From: Panulirus ornatus
Lineage: Eukaryota; Arthropoda; Malacostraca; Decapoda; Palinuridae
Direction of reading: 5' to 3'
Length of the DNA stretch: 64,000 nucleotides
NCBI RefSeq assembly: GCF_036320965.1
Contig: NC_092240.1
Location: forward strand, 11,785,001 to 11,849,000
Position 1 is the first letter of the stretch. The number at the start of each line of letters is the position of its first letter. Under the pieces are notes generated by a model. It did no database searches, was not told the origin of the DNA, and worked only from the letters and a program-made list of their open reading frames with translations. Positions 34,466 through 47,286 of the stretch are shown here, in pieces. A program made the position numbers and the translations under genes.

Positions 34466-35379
34466 GATGGGTTGGAGGGGGTGAGGGGGGGTTGTACGGT
34501 GTATCACTGAGCGTCATGTTAATCAAGCAGACACGTTATAGACACGTAAAGACACACGCGTAAAAGGCAGTTTGCAGCGGCAGTTACCGCCGGCCGACAC
34601 ACTGCCGTCGTCAGAGCAGTTTATACCTTCCCTTGGTCGAGAAATTACGATTGGCCACCTCGCCTGATGCCGTCCACCCACAGCTTTATGTTAGCAACCG
34701 AGTCCACACAGACACACACACACACACATACACACACACACACACCTAGGTGGCCCTATGCCCAGTGTGTTATTTAGAACTTATTTCACCGAGACGTATA
34801 TATACTCTTGCCTTCATAATTTCCCCCGTTATCTTCTCTGATAAGTTCCTCTTGCCTTATGATTCTCGGGCGCTGCACCCGATCAGGAACCTTGCAGAAA
34901 TTCTGAAAAAAAGTGTTTAATGTCTTTGTCTAATGTGTTAGTGGTCGGTTCAGCATGACAGGAGAACATCTCGTTTTCTCTGGTGACAGAAAAACGCAGA
35001 AAAACGCTTTTCAGTAAACTTTTGCCGTATTCTGAAGAGACTCGCGAAACTTATTAGAGCAAATAAATTGGATTTTTTTTTTTGAAGCAATGTTTCTGCA
35101 AAAGTAAATTGTGCAGGGGGAAAAAAAATGGAAAAATAGAGAGGAAAGTGTTTAAAAAAAAAAAGAAAGTTTTAACTTTCGTGCCTGAGGTGGTCATGTA
35201 TGCATTAATAACTTCCACCGGGAATGTGTATAACTTTCGGAATTTCAGTGAGAGAATAAACTTCATGAAGTGAATTGTAATTCGTACGTCACCGTGAGGA
35301 ACGCAAAAGTAAACAGACGCCACCAGGTCGACTCGAAGGGAACCTCACGACCAGCCGGGTTCCCTGAGCAATTCCACCC
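34466..35379. other. No gene recognised; short (CA)n
   Basis: Unique sequence with a CA run at 34709-34745 and A/T runs near 35070 and 35155. Some of 35270-35379 may belong to the 3' UTR of the Penelope-like remnant. Confidence 0.45.
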
Positions 35380-36330
35380 ACCAGCTAAATTTCTACTCTC
35401 TCTTAAGATGTTGAAGAGAGATGTGTTGAGTACGGTCTTCTCCCGTGTTGTGTACGATGATTCAAGGTCGCCTGTCGTGGATAAGGAGCGCCTATGTGAT
35501 GTGAAGGCGTTCGGTATCTTTCATAGGCCTGGGTCTATTCATGTTAAGTCTGCCATCTGCTTTGTTATTCGGCTGGTTCTCTTTTGGTGTCTCCAGATGC
35601 AGCAACGTAAAGAGTGCGTCGTGCTGGAAATGCATGGCAAGGCATCTCGAGAGGGTGGTAATGTTAGCTCCCATGTACCTTATATCATTCAGGAGTTTAC
35701 TGTATTCTTAATAGATGACTTTTTTTTTATATACTGAGAGATCTAAAGGGAAATATTTTTGTGGTTGAAGTTGTTGGCCATAACACGTCACAGTCTTCAG
35801 GTTCGTATGGTAGATGTCAAGTCTGGATTGATCGTTAGGTTGTGTGGATTTTATGTTGTTGGAGATGATGCCAAGGAGTTTCGTCTTGTCCCTTCTTGTA
35901 AGCTGAGGACCTCTGGTTACAATAACTCTTTGTGTGTGTTGTTCCTGTGGAGTTATTAGTACTACAGGGTTGATTGATGTTGTCTAGGTAGAGAGTAATT
36001 TACATTTTTCCTTGTGTTAGAGAATACGGTCATGATAAGGGTCTTCTTAAGGCGTTGGATTTCGTTGTTGACTAAGTCCCGTCTGGAAGATGTCTTGTAA
36101 GTTAGACGGAGAACGGCTTTGATGACACCAGCCTCATAACTCTGGGGACATTCGCTGTTGGCGCTTGAGGCATCGTCCAAAACGTGTGGGTATTTAGTAC
36201 AGTGAAGTGATTTTCAAGGTTGTGTTCCCGCGAACCAGAACATCTGGGAACGATAGGCGATTGTTACAGGTATGTTCTTAGATGAATTTCAAGACGAGGT
36301 TGCACTCCATGGCATTCCTAGGACAGACGT
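35380..36330 (-). pseudogene. Penelope-like element remnant (RT C-terminus plus GIY-YIG endonuclease traces)
   Basis: Minus-strand translation in order: SECPQSYEAGVIKAV with TYKTSS and NEIQRLKKTL at about 36000-36150 (family form SECPxSYKRGVIxALxxRxYKTSS...EIQRLKQTL). Then RDKTKLLGIISNNIKSTQPN at about 35860 (family DERVLRDIIxNNxKPTxPxD). Then TTLSRCLAMHFQ at about 35650 and DTERLHIT-stop-ALLIH at about 35500, which fit the C-terminal half of a GIY-YIG domain (TTLSRRLxMHLQ; RRLxxxEALxI). Internal stops and gaps make it non-functional. Penelope-like elements encode RT fused to GIY-YIG, and this order matches. The polymerase palm is not visible. Confidence 0.72.
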
Positions 36331-38603
36331 GTTGAACCCCTCATCGTAGACCGTCTCATTATACTTATTTCTTTAAATAGTTTATTGAGAATACCTTCGT
36401 ACATGCGAATTTACAACACATTAACATGTAAAGTATAAACATACTTGCAGTTTATCTTGGGGGGGAAAAGGAAAGTCTTGAATTATGAATTGTAAAAGTT
36501 CTTCCACTTCCTCGGGAAAGGGGAACGTGAGGTCTGATGCAGCCTGCGTTCCTTGGGTGGATAGCTATGTTGCGGCGCTGGAAGAGAAAGCCGGCTGCTC
36601 GTTCGTCCCTCAGTCCTCTAAATCGAAGGGTTCCGCGTCGTATATGGTGGGAGAAGTATTTTGGATCTAGGCCGTCGTTGTCTATATACATATACAAGTA
36701 TATATACATGGATACATATATGCATTTAAATATATTTATATATATACACTCATGTATATTCATATATGTATATATAACGTATGTATATTTCACCTGTGGA
36801 TGATATATTTAAACGGTACAATATCAAAGTCTCTGCGTTAGAATTTGAGAAATGCTTTGCTAATCTGTTTCACGTCTCGCTCTAAAACATATGCGAAGGT
36901 AACGGAATAGAATGGAATGCGACTGGATCCGGATTCCTATGACGCATGAACTCATTTCATTTCATAGAGTTATTCTCGGTGACGTTCCGAAAGTTATGCA
37001 TTCCTGGCGAAATTATTAGATGTCGAAACTTTAGGCACAGAAGCTAAAAAGCATTTTATTGAAGCTCTTTCTCTCTCTCACTGTAATATTTCCCGAAATT
37101 ATTTCCCGCCCTCTTTTTATTATATTTTTTTTGTTTCACAGAGCTTTGTTCAGATTCCATTATCTTACTTTTTCGTAAGCAAGGAAGCTTGAAAGAAGAA
37201 AGTGGTTAAACGATCCATAAGTTAATGGTACGAAAACTTCTCTCAGTAAGATACGTATCTCCAGATACTCCAAGTCTACCTGCTCCTCCCCACTTCACAG
37301 TAGTGAAATCTAAGGCTGGCATCAGTATTCCGTTTCCTTCCTACCTTGTCTTCAACACTAAGGAGTAAATACCTCCCGACTTGGGTCTTGGTGTGAGGGG
37401 TGGGGGTCCTTCCTCAGTAGATATGGGTCAACAGTAGCCACTTTAAAAGAGTCCCATTGTACGGGGCCTGAGCACCTCACCGTTGAGAATACCGGCTTTT
37501 GTCTACTGTTTGGGATCACTTACTCCATCTTAGGGAGCTGTTGTTTCCATGCTCTGTATATGGAGAGCTTCAACCTTCTACCATCCATCTTAACTCATTC
37601 CAACTTGGGTCATCGCGCCACTTTCGTTTTCGCTCTACCGGACACCCAACACGCCTTTTGTAACCGTATCAGGGAAGGAGTGTAGCACGCGCGAGAGCTC
37701 TGTGTGTGTGTGTGTGCTCTGTCCGTCCGTTTCCCTCTCCTCCAAGTCGTATAGCTCCTACTTAGCTCTTAACATGTAATGGCCCAGCGTCGTCTAGCAG
37801 AAAAGGAAGTGGTCCATAGTTTAGTTTAACTGTTAGGGGAAGGAGAGGTCATTGGTTATCCTCTTATGTGTAATATGACGATGTCTCAAGACATTGAATA
37901 AACACCGTGATGGGATGACATGGTCCAGAAAGGGAAAGGCTACCACCATCAACCACACTTAAGACCCCTTTATCTCGACGTATACCAAAGGGGTCGTGAG
38001 AGATGTTTAATGCCTGGGGATGCACGGAAATCCGCCCTAGAGTACAAACATTGGCCTCCTTGCCACCACCAGTTAACGAGGCTAAGTATGCAATACACGT
38101 CTATCAATCGTTCCTCCCTGGTCCCTTGCCTTACTGGGAAGGAAACAAACACTAGCAGATGGGAATGACTCGTCGTCTTTCTTGTGGGACAACCCCAAGA
38201 CGTACGCCTGTCCTTTACGTCTCGAGATTTGACGTAGTTGCTCATGCGTTTAGGGCACCGAACTGTGTGAGACATCTCCGTGGCCACGTATTACTTGATT
38301 CACCGAGTTTTATCTGCAGTTGAGGTAGGGGGACGTGGCGAAGTTAGTGTGCAAACTATTTATTTGCCTTTGTGTGTTTCATCAAAGAGCAGCCAGGTGT
38401 CCCGTAATGTCGGGAGTTACAACTGTTCAAACAATTTCCGTGTGCAATGCTCGATTTACCTGACGCCCTCCCTCCCCCTGCCAGCTGTATGGACCCTCCT
38501 AGTCCATCAGGGACATGAAAAGCCAGTGAGTGCTGCTGCTTTGGTAAGATTTATTACCTCTCCTGTGATAGACAGAGAGTTCAGGATCTCTCGCTGCAGA
38601 AGC

Positions 38604-38605
<2 letters not shown>
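36331..38605. other. No gene recognised in 2.3 kb
   Basis: Mostly unique sequence with a TA-rich imperfect stretch at 36680-36790. Open frames reach at most about 113 codons (36452-36793 minus, partly in the TA-rich stretch) and resemble nothing I know. This and 53.9-55.3 kb are the longest stretches free of obvious repeats, so divergent exons could hide here. Confidence 0.4.

Positions 38606-38682
<77 letters not shown>
38606..38682. repeat. (CA)n microsatellite
   Basis: About 38 CA dinucleotides followed by a short CT-rich run. Confidence 0.98.
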
Positions 38683-38684
<2 letters not shown>

Positions 38685-38924
38685 CTCTCTCTCTGTCTCT
38701 CTCTCTCTCCTTTTCAACTTCTTTTTTTTTTTCACTCGTCACCACGACTCATATTAGATCACTACGTGTTTCCCCCGGAAGCTGTAACCTGCTAAAGTTA
38801 TATGTAGCAGCGAGGAATCGGATACAGATGGTGTCTTACCCGTGTACTATCTCTCTTGTGCTCTCGAGCTGAGCCCGCGAGGAGCGTCGCAGAGAAAGGA
38901 TTTGGACTCGTCCTCACAAACCCT

Positions 38925-39177
38925 TGGTCTTTGGACTTGTTTCTTAATGGTACGTTGTCGGTTGGTCTTTGGCCTTGTTTCTTAATGGTACGTTGTCGGT
39001 TGGTCTTTGGCCTTGTTTCTTAATGGTACGTTGTCGGTTGGTCTTTGGTCTTGTTTCTTAATGGTTCGTTGTCGGTTCTTAATGGTTCGTTGTCGGTTGG
39101 TCTTTGGCCTTGTTTCTTAATGGTACGTTGTCGGTCGGTCTTTGGCCACGTTTCTTAATGGTACGTTGTCGGTTCTT
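38925..39177 (+). repeat. 38-bp minisatellite, about 6-7 units
   Basis: Units of ggtctttggccttgtttctt + aatggtacgttgtcggtt. One unit is shortened near 39060-39090. Confidence 0.96.
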
Positions 39178-39520
39178 CTTCGAGGAAACTGTGGATGAAT
39201 CACATTCGTATCTCTAGAGGGAAGACTTTGAGGAACAGTGTCTCAGGTGTAGACGCGAATGATTTTAAATGTACAGAACACTATTCTGTTTTTTTCTTTT
39301 TTTTTCTTAGCGTTTATAAAGGATTATAGATACATAATGATACTGAGTGAGGGATGTATTCATGCCTGAGTAACACTCATTAGCAACCAGGGTTAGGTTT
39401 TTTGAGAGCTGAAATGTAACTTCTCGTCTTTAATCTTTGTACAAGGAATGGGAGGGGATGGGTGTCCGTCTTTTCCAATCTTTTGCTGCGCTGTTGGAGT
39501 TCAAGTGGCCGTCCAGTGTC

Positions 39521-39523
<3 letters not shown>

Positions 39524-39583
<60 letters not shown>
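39524..39583. repeat. (AG)n microsatellite
   Basis: About 30 AG dinucleotides. Confidence 0.98.
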
Positions 39584-39585
<2 letters not shown>

Positions 39586-39719
39586 CCACTCTATAGAGAG
39601 CAATGCAAATGACTTTTTTGAGGGACGTTAGGGCGACGTGCCTCACTCCACTGTAAGTCTAAAGTTAGATATTCAAATCACAAATAAGAATCAAGTCAGA
39701 GGTATCTTGTAAGAAGACG

Positions 39720-39723
<4 letters not shown>

Positions 39724-39764
<41 letters not shown>

Positions 39765-39771
39765 TGTGTGT
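39724..39771. repeat. (GT)n microsatellite
   Basis: GT array with one ga break. Confidence 0.97.
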
Positions 39772-40264
39772 GATAGACACTGTCATTAGCGCCAAGTTCT
39801 TTCACTCATCGAGTCAGGAGCGAGCAGAAGCAGCGAGTAATTGTATCAAAATGCGCTTTTTGAAGAAACAACGGCAGTATTCATAATCGTATTAAGAGCC
39901 TATGTTTACGAGAACTCGACCTTTCTTTTATGTTTGTGTCGTCGATTTTACTCTGAATTTATTACAGGTTAGACTGTCCAGGATGCGGTCCTCTATTTGT
40001 CGGTGTGTAAGCTTAAACCATGAAGGAGTATTTAAGCATTATATGTATATGTGCATAAAGCAGTGTGCCTTTTCCGACAGTACGGGATGGAACTTTTGGG
40101 TTTCATTTCTTGAACTTTGTCCGCTATTATATAGGTTTCGTAATGCTTTGTATACGAGCCCACATTTAGGATTCCATCATCCCTTAGCTTACCTTATTCC
40201 ATTCCTCCAATATTGTGATATCATTTGGTTACTTGATTACATCTTTTCCAAGATGTTTCCTATT
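39772..40264. other. No gene recognised
   Basis: Includes a 121-codon plus-strand frame (39902-40267), which is AT-rich with no motif I recognise and ends at the edge of the CR1-like remnant. Probably chance. Confidence 0.35.
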
Positions 40265-41125
40265 TAGCTTATTGAGATGGCCTCTGATTGCTTTACCTTT
40301 TATCTTTTATGTTCTTTTGAGGAACTGCTCACTGTCTACATCGTCAGACTAGTTAAGAAGTTTAATGGCTGTGCTCAGATTACCTCTTACTCTTCTCTTT
40401 TTCACCGTGGACAGATTTATTGCCCGGAACCTGTAACCGTAACTCAGCTCTCTTAATTCTGTTGCATCTTTTTCCTCTCCTTTGGACCTTCTCTATTCCT
40501 TCCTCTTAATTTGGTCTGGTTCCCAGAAATGGAAAACAAATGTTCTGGTGTGGGCTTCATGATATCTGTAGATAATGTAATGAACAATTTCTCATTCATA
40601 CACCAATATTTAACAGCAGACAATTTGTGTCCTTTAGCAATTTTCCTGAGGTGGAGCTCTTGTGACACGCTTGGCAGAACTAGTCGTCCTCATTGATTCG
40701 TACAGCTGGTCATCTTCCAGGTGATATTTGTTTCCAGGTCTTCTTTCACTGCGTCCATTAATTTGCATCATCTTATACCGAATTTTATCAACAGTGAACC
40801 AGGTCAAGTTTGGAGTTTGCGTAGGTCCCCTTGTAAGTTGATGCAGTCCCCGTCTCTCTTAACTGTCCTCATGATCCTCTCACTATCTATGAGTACAGTC
40901 CTTCTGGCAAGCCAGTGGTGACTCCAACCTATTCTAAGAAGGCAAATCTGACATGCTTACATTGTTCACTTCAATTCAAGGTTGAATTTGAACCACAGAA
41001 GGAGCGACGCCTCATTCATATTCCTGCCTCGGGATCTAAGTTCTTCACCGACTTCGTCAGGAGTAAAGTGTCTAATGCCTTCTATGGCAGTTTAGGAACA
41101 TGCAAATCACCGATCCTCTGATGTA
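40265..41125 (-). pseudogene. CR1/L2-like LINE remnant, copy 4 (RT thumb and C-terminus)
   Basis: Minus-strand translation gives VTTGLPEG (decayed TSGVPQGS), then RDGDCINLQGDLRKLQTW, then NEKLFITLSTDIMKPTPEH (family ...LYxxMIRPHLEY), then GNQTKLRGRN and TELRELSYGYRFRAINLSTV. Nearest 40265 it gives KKRRVRGNLSTAIKLLN with SDDVDSEQFLK, the C-terminal RRxRGDLI block. Frame changes are frequent. The final block aligns with NQNEDAESKQFFK of copy 1, confirming the same family. Confidence 0.82.
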
Positions 41126-42196
41126 CTTCCCCATTCCCTCATGACTGATTCATCTAATGACCTGCATAGGTGATAGCCTGCAGTACCAAGGATCTCCCTT
41201 AGAAGACAGATATGGCTAGCCCTACAGAAGACATACGCATCATCATCATGACCTCTTCATCTAATGACCTGACCATCGCATAATAACCTTCCGGGCTGAA
41301 TTACCTCGCCCTGTTGGTGACTAGCCCCCTTGTTGACTCTCCTTTCTCTGATGACCTTTCAGGCTAATGACCTGCATCATTTTGAAAGACCTTCGTGGGA
41401 GAGGAGGAGAGAAAGGGGTGGATGCGGGTAGGGAGGAGGAGGAGGAGGAGGAGGGGGGTTTACAAGTGTTTGCCCTCAACATTAGGTTCCTCTAAGCCTA
41501 CTTACCCCAGGCGTCGGATGGCGACCCACGTATTTGTTCAACTCGGGGGGGGGCACAGGAGGAAAGAGGAAATACGTTCATCCATTGACGTTATATAGTT
41601 AGACCCTACACGAGACTCTGAGGGGAGAGTAAGAAAAATAATGGTCTAAAAGTAAAATATGGCCTTACCACTTTAACTGCTTTGGAGTTTCATCAACATT
41701 TTGACCGATCGGGAACCACAGGTGGATGATCATTTCACGTAAAAAAAAAAAAATTTTACGTATGTGGTACGATGCATCGGAACCCTACGGGACTGCCTCA
41801 TTATTTGACGACGTGCAGCCTGAAGAAGAAAGAACTGCCTGGGCGTGGTAGTGGGTGACTAAACCCTTTCACATAGTTGATGCAGGGATTCGAAATCCAT
41901 TTGGAAGAAGCTTACTATGAAAATAGCATCAGAGAAGCCTGGGATGGACACGTGGTAAAGACAGGGACGAGAAGGAGGAGCCGAAGATGATGGAAGATGA
42001 GGATGATGGAGGGTGACAAGGGGATGATGGAATGAGGGAAGAGTGTTTGTCTCTTCATTTCTTTAAAGTCGTGGCCAACCGGGTTTAATTTTTACCCTCA
42101 GTCGTCCATTTTCTCTTGACCTGAATTAGGCGGCTCACTGAGGCACTTATTCAGTGACTATTTTCTGTGTAATTAATTTCGATAGATATCACACAC
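41126..42196. other. No gene recognised
   Basis: Unique sequence with a (GGA)n run at 41432-41455. The part next to 41126 may be further decayed LINE. Confidence 0.45.

Positions 42197-42256
<60 letters not shown>
42197..42256. repeat. (CA)n microsatellite
   Basis: About 30 CA dinucleotides. 42257-42505 has no gene. Confidence 0.98.
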
Positions 42257-42259
<3 letters not shown>

Positions 42260-42505
42260 CTGAGCCTTGGAAATAACATCCTCATCCCCGCTCTCGAACC
42301 ACCTCGACGGCCTCGGAGCTTCACCTAATCAGATGACGGTCGAATAAGATTAGTGTTGCCTGAACAGGTCCATTACTTGGCTGAGAATATTAATTATACG
42401 TGAGTAGGTGCTGGAAAACGGGTGCTAGAGATGTAGGAGGGAGAGGGGAGCAGTGATGATAAATTGGAGGCGTGCAAAGAACTGGAAGAATATGAAGGTC
42501 ATTTG

Positions 42506-42650
42506 GTCATAGGGGAAATCCTCCCCTCTCGTTTTTAGCTTTCCTAAAGAAGGAACAGAGGAGAGGGCCAAGTGAGGATATTCCCTCAAAGGCTCAGTCC
42601 TCTGTTCTTAACGCTACCTCGGTAACGCGTGAAATGGCGAACAGTATGAA
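42506..42650 (+). mobile_element. SINE-1, 5'-truncated copy
   Basis: 3' two thirds of SINE-1, starting aaatcctcccctctcgtttt and ending with a core variant (gctacctcggtaacgcgtga) and gaacagtatgaaaa. Confidence 0.9.
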
Positions 42651-42680
42651 AAAATAAAAATACATATATATGTTTATTTA

Positions 42681-42912
42681 ATCCCTGGGGATAGGGGAGA
42701 AAGAATACTTCCCACGTATTCCCTGCTTGTCGTAGAAGGCGACTAAAAGGGAAGGGAGCGGGGGGCTGGAAATCCTCCCCTCTTGTTTTTTTTTTTAATT
42801 TTCCAAAAAAAGGAACGGAGAAGGGGGTCAGGTGAGGATGTTCCCTCAGAGGCCCAGTCTTCTGTTCTTAACGCTACCTTGATGATGCGGGAAATGGCGA
42901 ATAGTTTGAAAA
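42681..42912 (+). mobile_element. SINE-1, complete copy
   Basis: Begins atccctggggatagggga 30 bp after the truncated copy, in the same orientation. Core variant gctaccttgatgatgcggga, then gaatagtttgaaaaa. No (TA)n array at its ends, unlike most other complete copies. Confidence 0.92.
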
Positions 42913-42921
42913 AAAAAATAT

Positions 42922-44412
42922 GTTTATTTATTATATTTATCATACTTTGTCGTTGTCTCCCGCGTTAGCGAGGTAGCGCAAGGAAACCGAAAGAATGACC
43001 CAACCCACCCACATACACGTGTATATACATACACGACCACACACCCACATATACATACATCTCAACGTATACATATATATACACACACAGACATATACAT
43101 ATATGCACATGTACATAATTTATACTGTCTGCCCTTATTCATTCCCGTCGCCACCCAGCCACACATGAAATGACAACCCCCTCCTCCCGCATGTGCGCGA
43201 GGTAGCGCTAGGAAAAGACACAAAGGCCACATTCGTTCACACTCAGTCTTTAGCTGTCATGTATAATGCACCGAAACCACAGCTCCCTTTCCACATCCAG
43301 GCTCCACAAAACTTTCCATGGTTTACCCCAGGCGCTTCACATGCCCTGGTTCAATCCATTGACAGCACGTCGACCCCGGTATACCACATCGTTCCAATTC
43401 ACTCTATTCCTTGCACGCCTTTCACCCTCCTGCATGTTCAGGCCCCGATCACTCAAAATCTTTTTCACTACACATCTTTCCACCTCCAATTTGGTCTCCC
43501 ACTTCTCGTTCCCTCCACCTCTGACACATATATACTCTTTGTCAATCATTCCTCACTCATTCTCTCCATGTGACCAAACCATTTCAAAACACCCTCTTGT
43601 ACTCTCTCAACAACACTTTTTGTATTACCACATATCTTTCTTACCCTTACATTACTTACTCGATCAAACCACCTCACACCACAAATTCTCCTCAAACATC
43701 TCATTTCCAGCACATCCACCCTCCTCCGCACAACTCTATCTATAGCCCACGCCTCGCAACCATATAACATTGTTGGAAGCACTTTTCCTTTAAACATACC
43801 CAGTTTTGCTCTCGTAGATAACGTTCTCGCCTTCCACACATTCTTCAGCGCTCCCAGAACCTTCGCCCCCAAACCCACCCAGTGACTCACTTCCGCTTCC
43901 ATGGTTCCATCCGCTGCTAAATCCACTCCCACATATCTAAACACTTCACTTCCTCCAGTTTTTCTCCATTCAAACTCACCCCCCAATTGACTTGTCCCTC
44001 AACCCTACTGTACCTAACAACCTTGCTCTTATTCACATTTACCCTCACCTTTCTTCTTTCACACACTGTACCAAACTCAATCATCAGCCACCAGCGCTGT
44101 ATCATCAGCGAACAACTGACTCACTTCCCAGGCCCTCTCATCCACAGCAGACTGCATACTTGCCCCTCTCTCCAAAACTCTTGCATTCACCTCCGTAACG
44201 ACTCCATCCATAAACAAATTAAACAGCCATGGAGACATCACGCACTCCCTCCGCAACCCAACATTCACTGGGAACCAGTCATTTTCCTCTCTTCCTACTC
44301 GTACACATGCTTTACTTCCTCGATAAAAACTTTGCTTCTAGCAACTAACCTCCCACACCATATACTCTTAATACCTTCCACAGAGCATCTCTATCAACTC
44401 TATCAACAACAC
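42922..44412 (-). pseudogene. RTE-like LINE, copy D (longest copy, broken)
   Basis: Reads on the minus strand from about 44412 to 42922. RVDRDALWKVL- and GLRRECVMSPWLF-type motifs (family GLRQGC) and QLFADDTALVAD are visible. A deletion after VADD removes about 12 residues, and a frameshift follows EEVKC. The thumb and C-terminus are then open at 43546-43986 (YVGVDLAADGTMEAEV to LKWFGHMERMSEE). A further shift precedes LNMQEGERRARNRVNW (43337-43549). The 3' UTR (42922-43370) is longer than in copies A-C and contains both ends of the tail found alone at 24021-24286. More diverged than A-C, so an older insertion. Confidence 0.88.
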
Positions 44413-45427
44413 TTTTATAATACTATAATGCGTTCGTTAATTACATCATTCGTCCCATCTCAGGGATCGTACCTACCTCCTTGTCTTCTGACTATTTCCA
44501 AAACTTATGTTACGTTCTAAAGTACAAAGGTTAAGGAAAAGACTTTCGTGAGGGTTTTCGAGAAATCCCTCGCTCCGTTCCGGATCATTAGCTTCGATTT
44601 TTTCTTTTTTTTTCTTCCACCATCTGATGTTTTAACTCTTTCCATTCCCCATTGCTACAGCAGCATTAGAAGCCTGTTAAGAACTAGCTCCTTTTGCTAC
44701 ATACTCCGAAGACATGATTCGACTCTCTATGATGTGTCTCGAAAGTTGGTCATTGCAAGTTCTGAAGCGCCTGAGGATGTCTTCATGTGGAATCAACTTA
44801 TTCAACTCTCCGAAACAACACCTTTGGCCAGCTGTTCCGAATCCAGGACGTGTTGACTTTGGCACAACAAGGCTTCTGCCGGAGCAGTTGAACAGACGGG
44901 TCTCGAGATGATTGTTTTGTCGCGATCCCACTTGCAGTGCAGGCGCCTGAAGAGTTGTTGATGTAACTTAACGCTAGGTGGCAGTGAGATTAGTGAAGTC
45001 GTCTGCTTAAGACGGAATGTGAGTTCGGCAAAAGGCATGTGGGGAGGTAGAGGGTTGTATGACCGAGAAGAGAAGTTGATTAGTTGGCTATTGACGAAAT
45101 GACTTTCATAGATGTAGTAGAGGGAATGTGGGTATGGATGAGAGTCCTAATGTATGACCCATATGAATCTTAGAATACGTGATCTAAAGAGCAATTGAAC
45201 TTATCCTATCTAATAGTTGACAAACTAGAGATATATGATCATATGTAATAATGTTTCAAAGGATGAGAGTGTATGTATGGATAAAGGAGTCTACTGCTCT
45301 GAAAAGAGGTGTATGTATGCATCCATGTATATCTGCTCATAGGTGGACTTGTATGTATTGCATGTACTCTACAGTAATTGTGCAGAAATCCAAAGGTGAC
45401 TGTACGTACATCAGGAATTGTGAAAAC
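44413..45427. other. No gene recognised
   Basis: Unique sequence with a T-run near 44600. Short frames on both strands without known motifs. Confidence 0.45.
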
Positions 45428-45437
45428 GTGTGTGTGT

Positions 45438-45475
<38 letters not shown>
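45428..45475. repeat. (GT)n microsatellite
   Basis: GT array with one ta break. Confidence 0.97.
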
Positions 45476-45479
<4 letters not shown>

Positions 45480-46459
45480 CTTTTTCCTCCTGATTTAAAT
45501 GTCTTGCCAGATTTGCATGTCGTCAGTTGCTCCCTTGTACGAGAAGCCATGCATCTGTTGCATCTGTATATTATTTTAGTATAATCAGGAATCACCATTT
45601 CTTGCACTCGTTTTTCTCACAGTTAATCTATCCTCTGTCGTTGTTGCAAAATATCTGTGCAACACCCAAGCAAAATATTATCAAGTGAAGCAAAAAAATT
45701 TTTAATGAAATATATATTTTTTTTCTTGTTTATAAAACTTTTTTTTTTTTTTGCTTTTGTTCTTCACAGTAGATTTAGCCATGACACAGTCACCATCAAC
45801 ACTCGTAAGATTTTTAGGCGAACGCGAAATCTTAAGACAATTAGTCCACCGCAAATTGTAAACTAATTAATTAATCATATCTTAATTATCGTCAGTAGAA
45901 TCTGAAGATTCAGCCTAGCCTATTCCTCCACACTGGAAGATAGTAATTGTCAAATGAGCACAATTCTTTTTCCGACATTCTCATGAACTCCATCGACTAA
46001 TTCATATCAAGACTCCCGCCCTTACGAACTATCATTGTCCTCCTTGTGATCCACGCAGGAGCGACGCCTCCACGTTCCCAGCGGCCGTTCATCAGGAGGA
46101 GGAGGAAGGAGGAAGAGGAAGAGGAGGAGGAGGAGAGCCGAAAAGGGATTTTCGCATGGCGGGCGATAGTCGGTGCAAATTGCCAATCCTCGCCTTCAAC
46201 TCCCGGGTTCGTACGATCTAATAACAGCAAGACACGCTGGTCGGCATTTTAAAATGTGTTCGGTCACTCCTCCGTCTCCTGGGCTCATATAGAGGGGTGA
46301 CGTAGGAGAACCTTCAGGATTCAGGTGGAAACTGAAGGAGGAGGGAGGAGGCATCAGCTTAGGTATCCTTCCTCGTGGGGTGTAGATGGGTGGGTTACAA
46401 TACCAGGGGTCAGCGACGCTGTCGATGCACCTGCGAGGCATGGAAAGGAGGTGTGTGGG

Positions 46460-46466
<7 letters not shown>
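45476..46466. other. No gene recognised
   Basis: AT-rich unique sequence with a (GGA)n-like run at 46097-46135. Confidence 0.45.
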
Positions 46467-46553
<87 letters not shown>

Positions 46554-46631
46554 TTTTATGATTTTAGAGAATGTGGAGAGAATGTTTTATGATTTTAGGG
46601 AATGTGGGAAAAATATGTATTGATTAGTAAA

Positions 46632-46722
<91 letters not shown>

Positions 46723-46765
46723 TTTTACGATTTTAGGGAATGTGGGAAAAATATGTATGGAGTTA
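46467..46765 (+). repeat. Duplicated block with two (AG)n arrays
   Basis: AG arrays at 46467-46550 and 46632-46719, each followed by aatgtttta(t/c)gatttta and gggaatgtgggaaaaatatg. A third partial copy of the flank lies between them. Confidence 0.93.
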
Positions 46766-47283
<518 letters not shown>

Positions 47284-47286
<3 letters not shown>

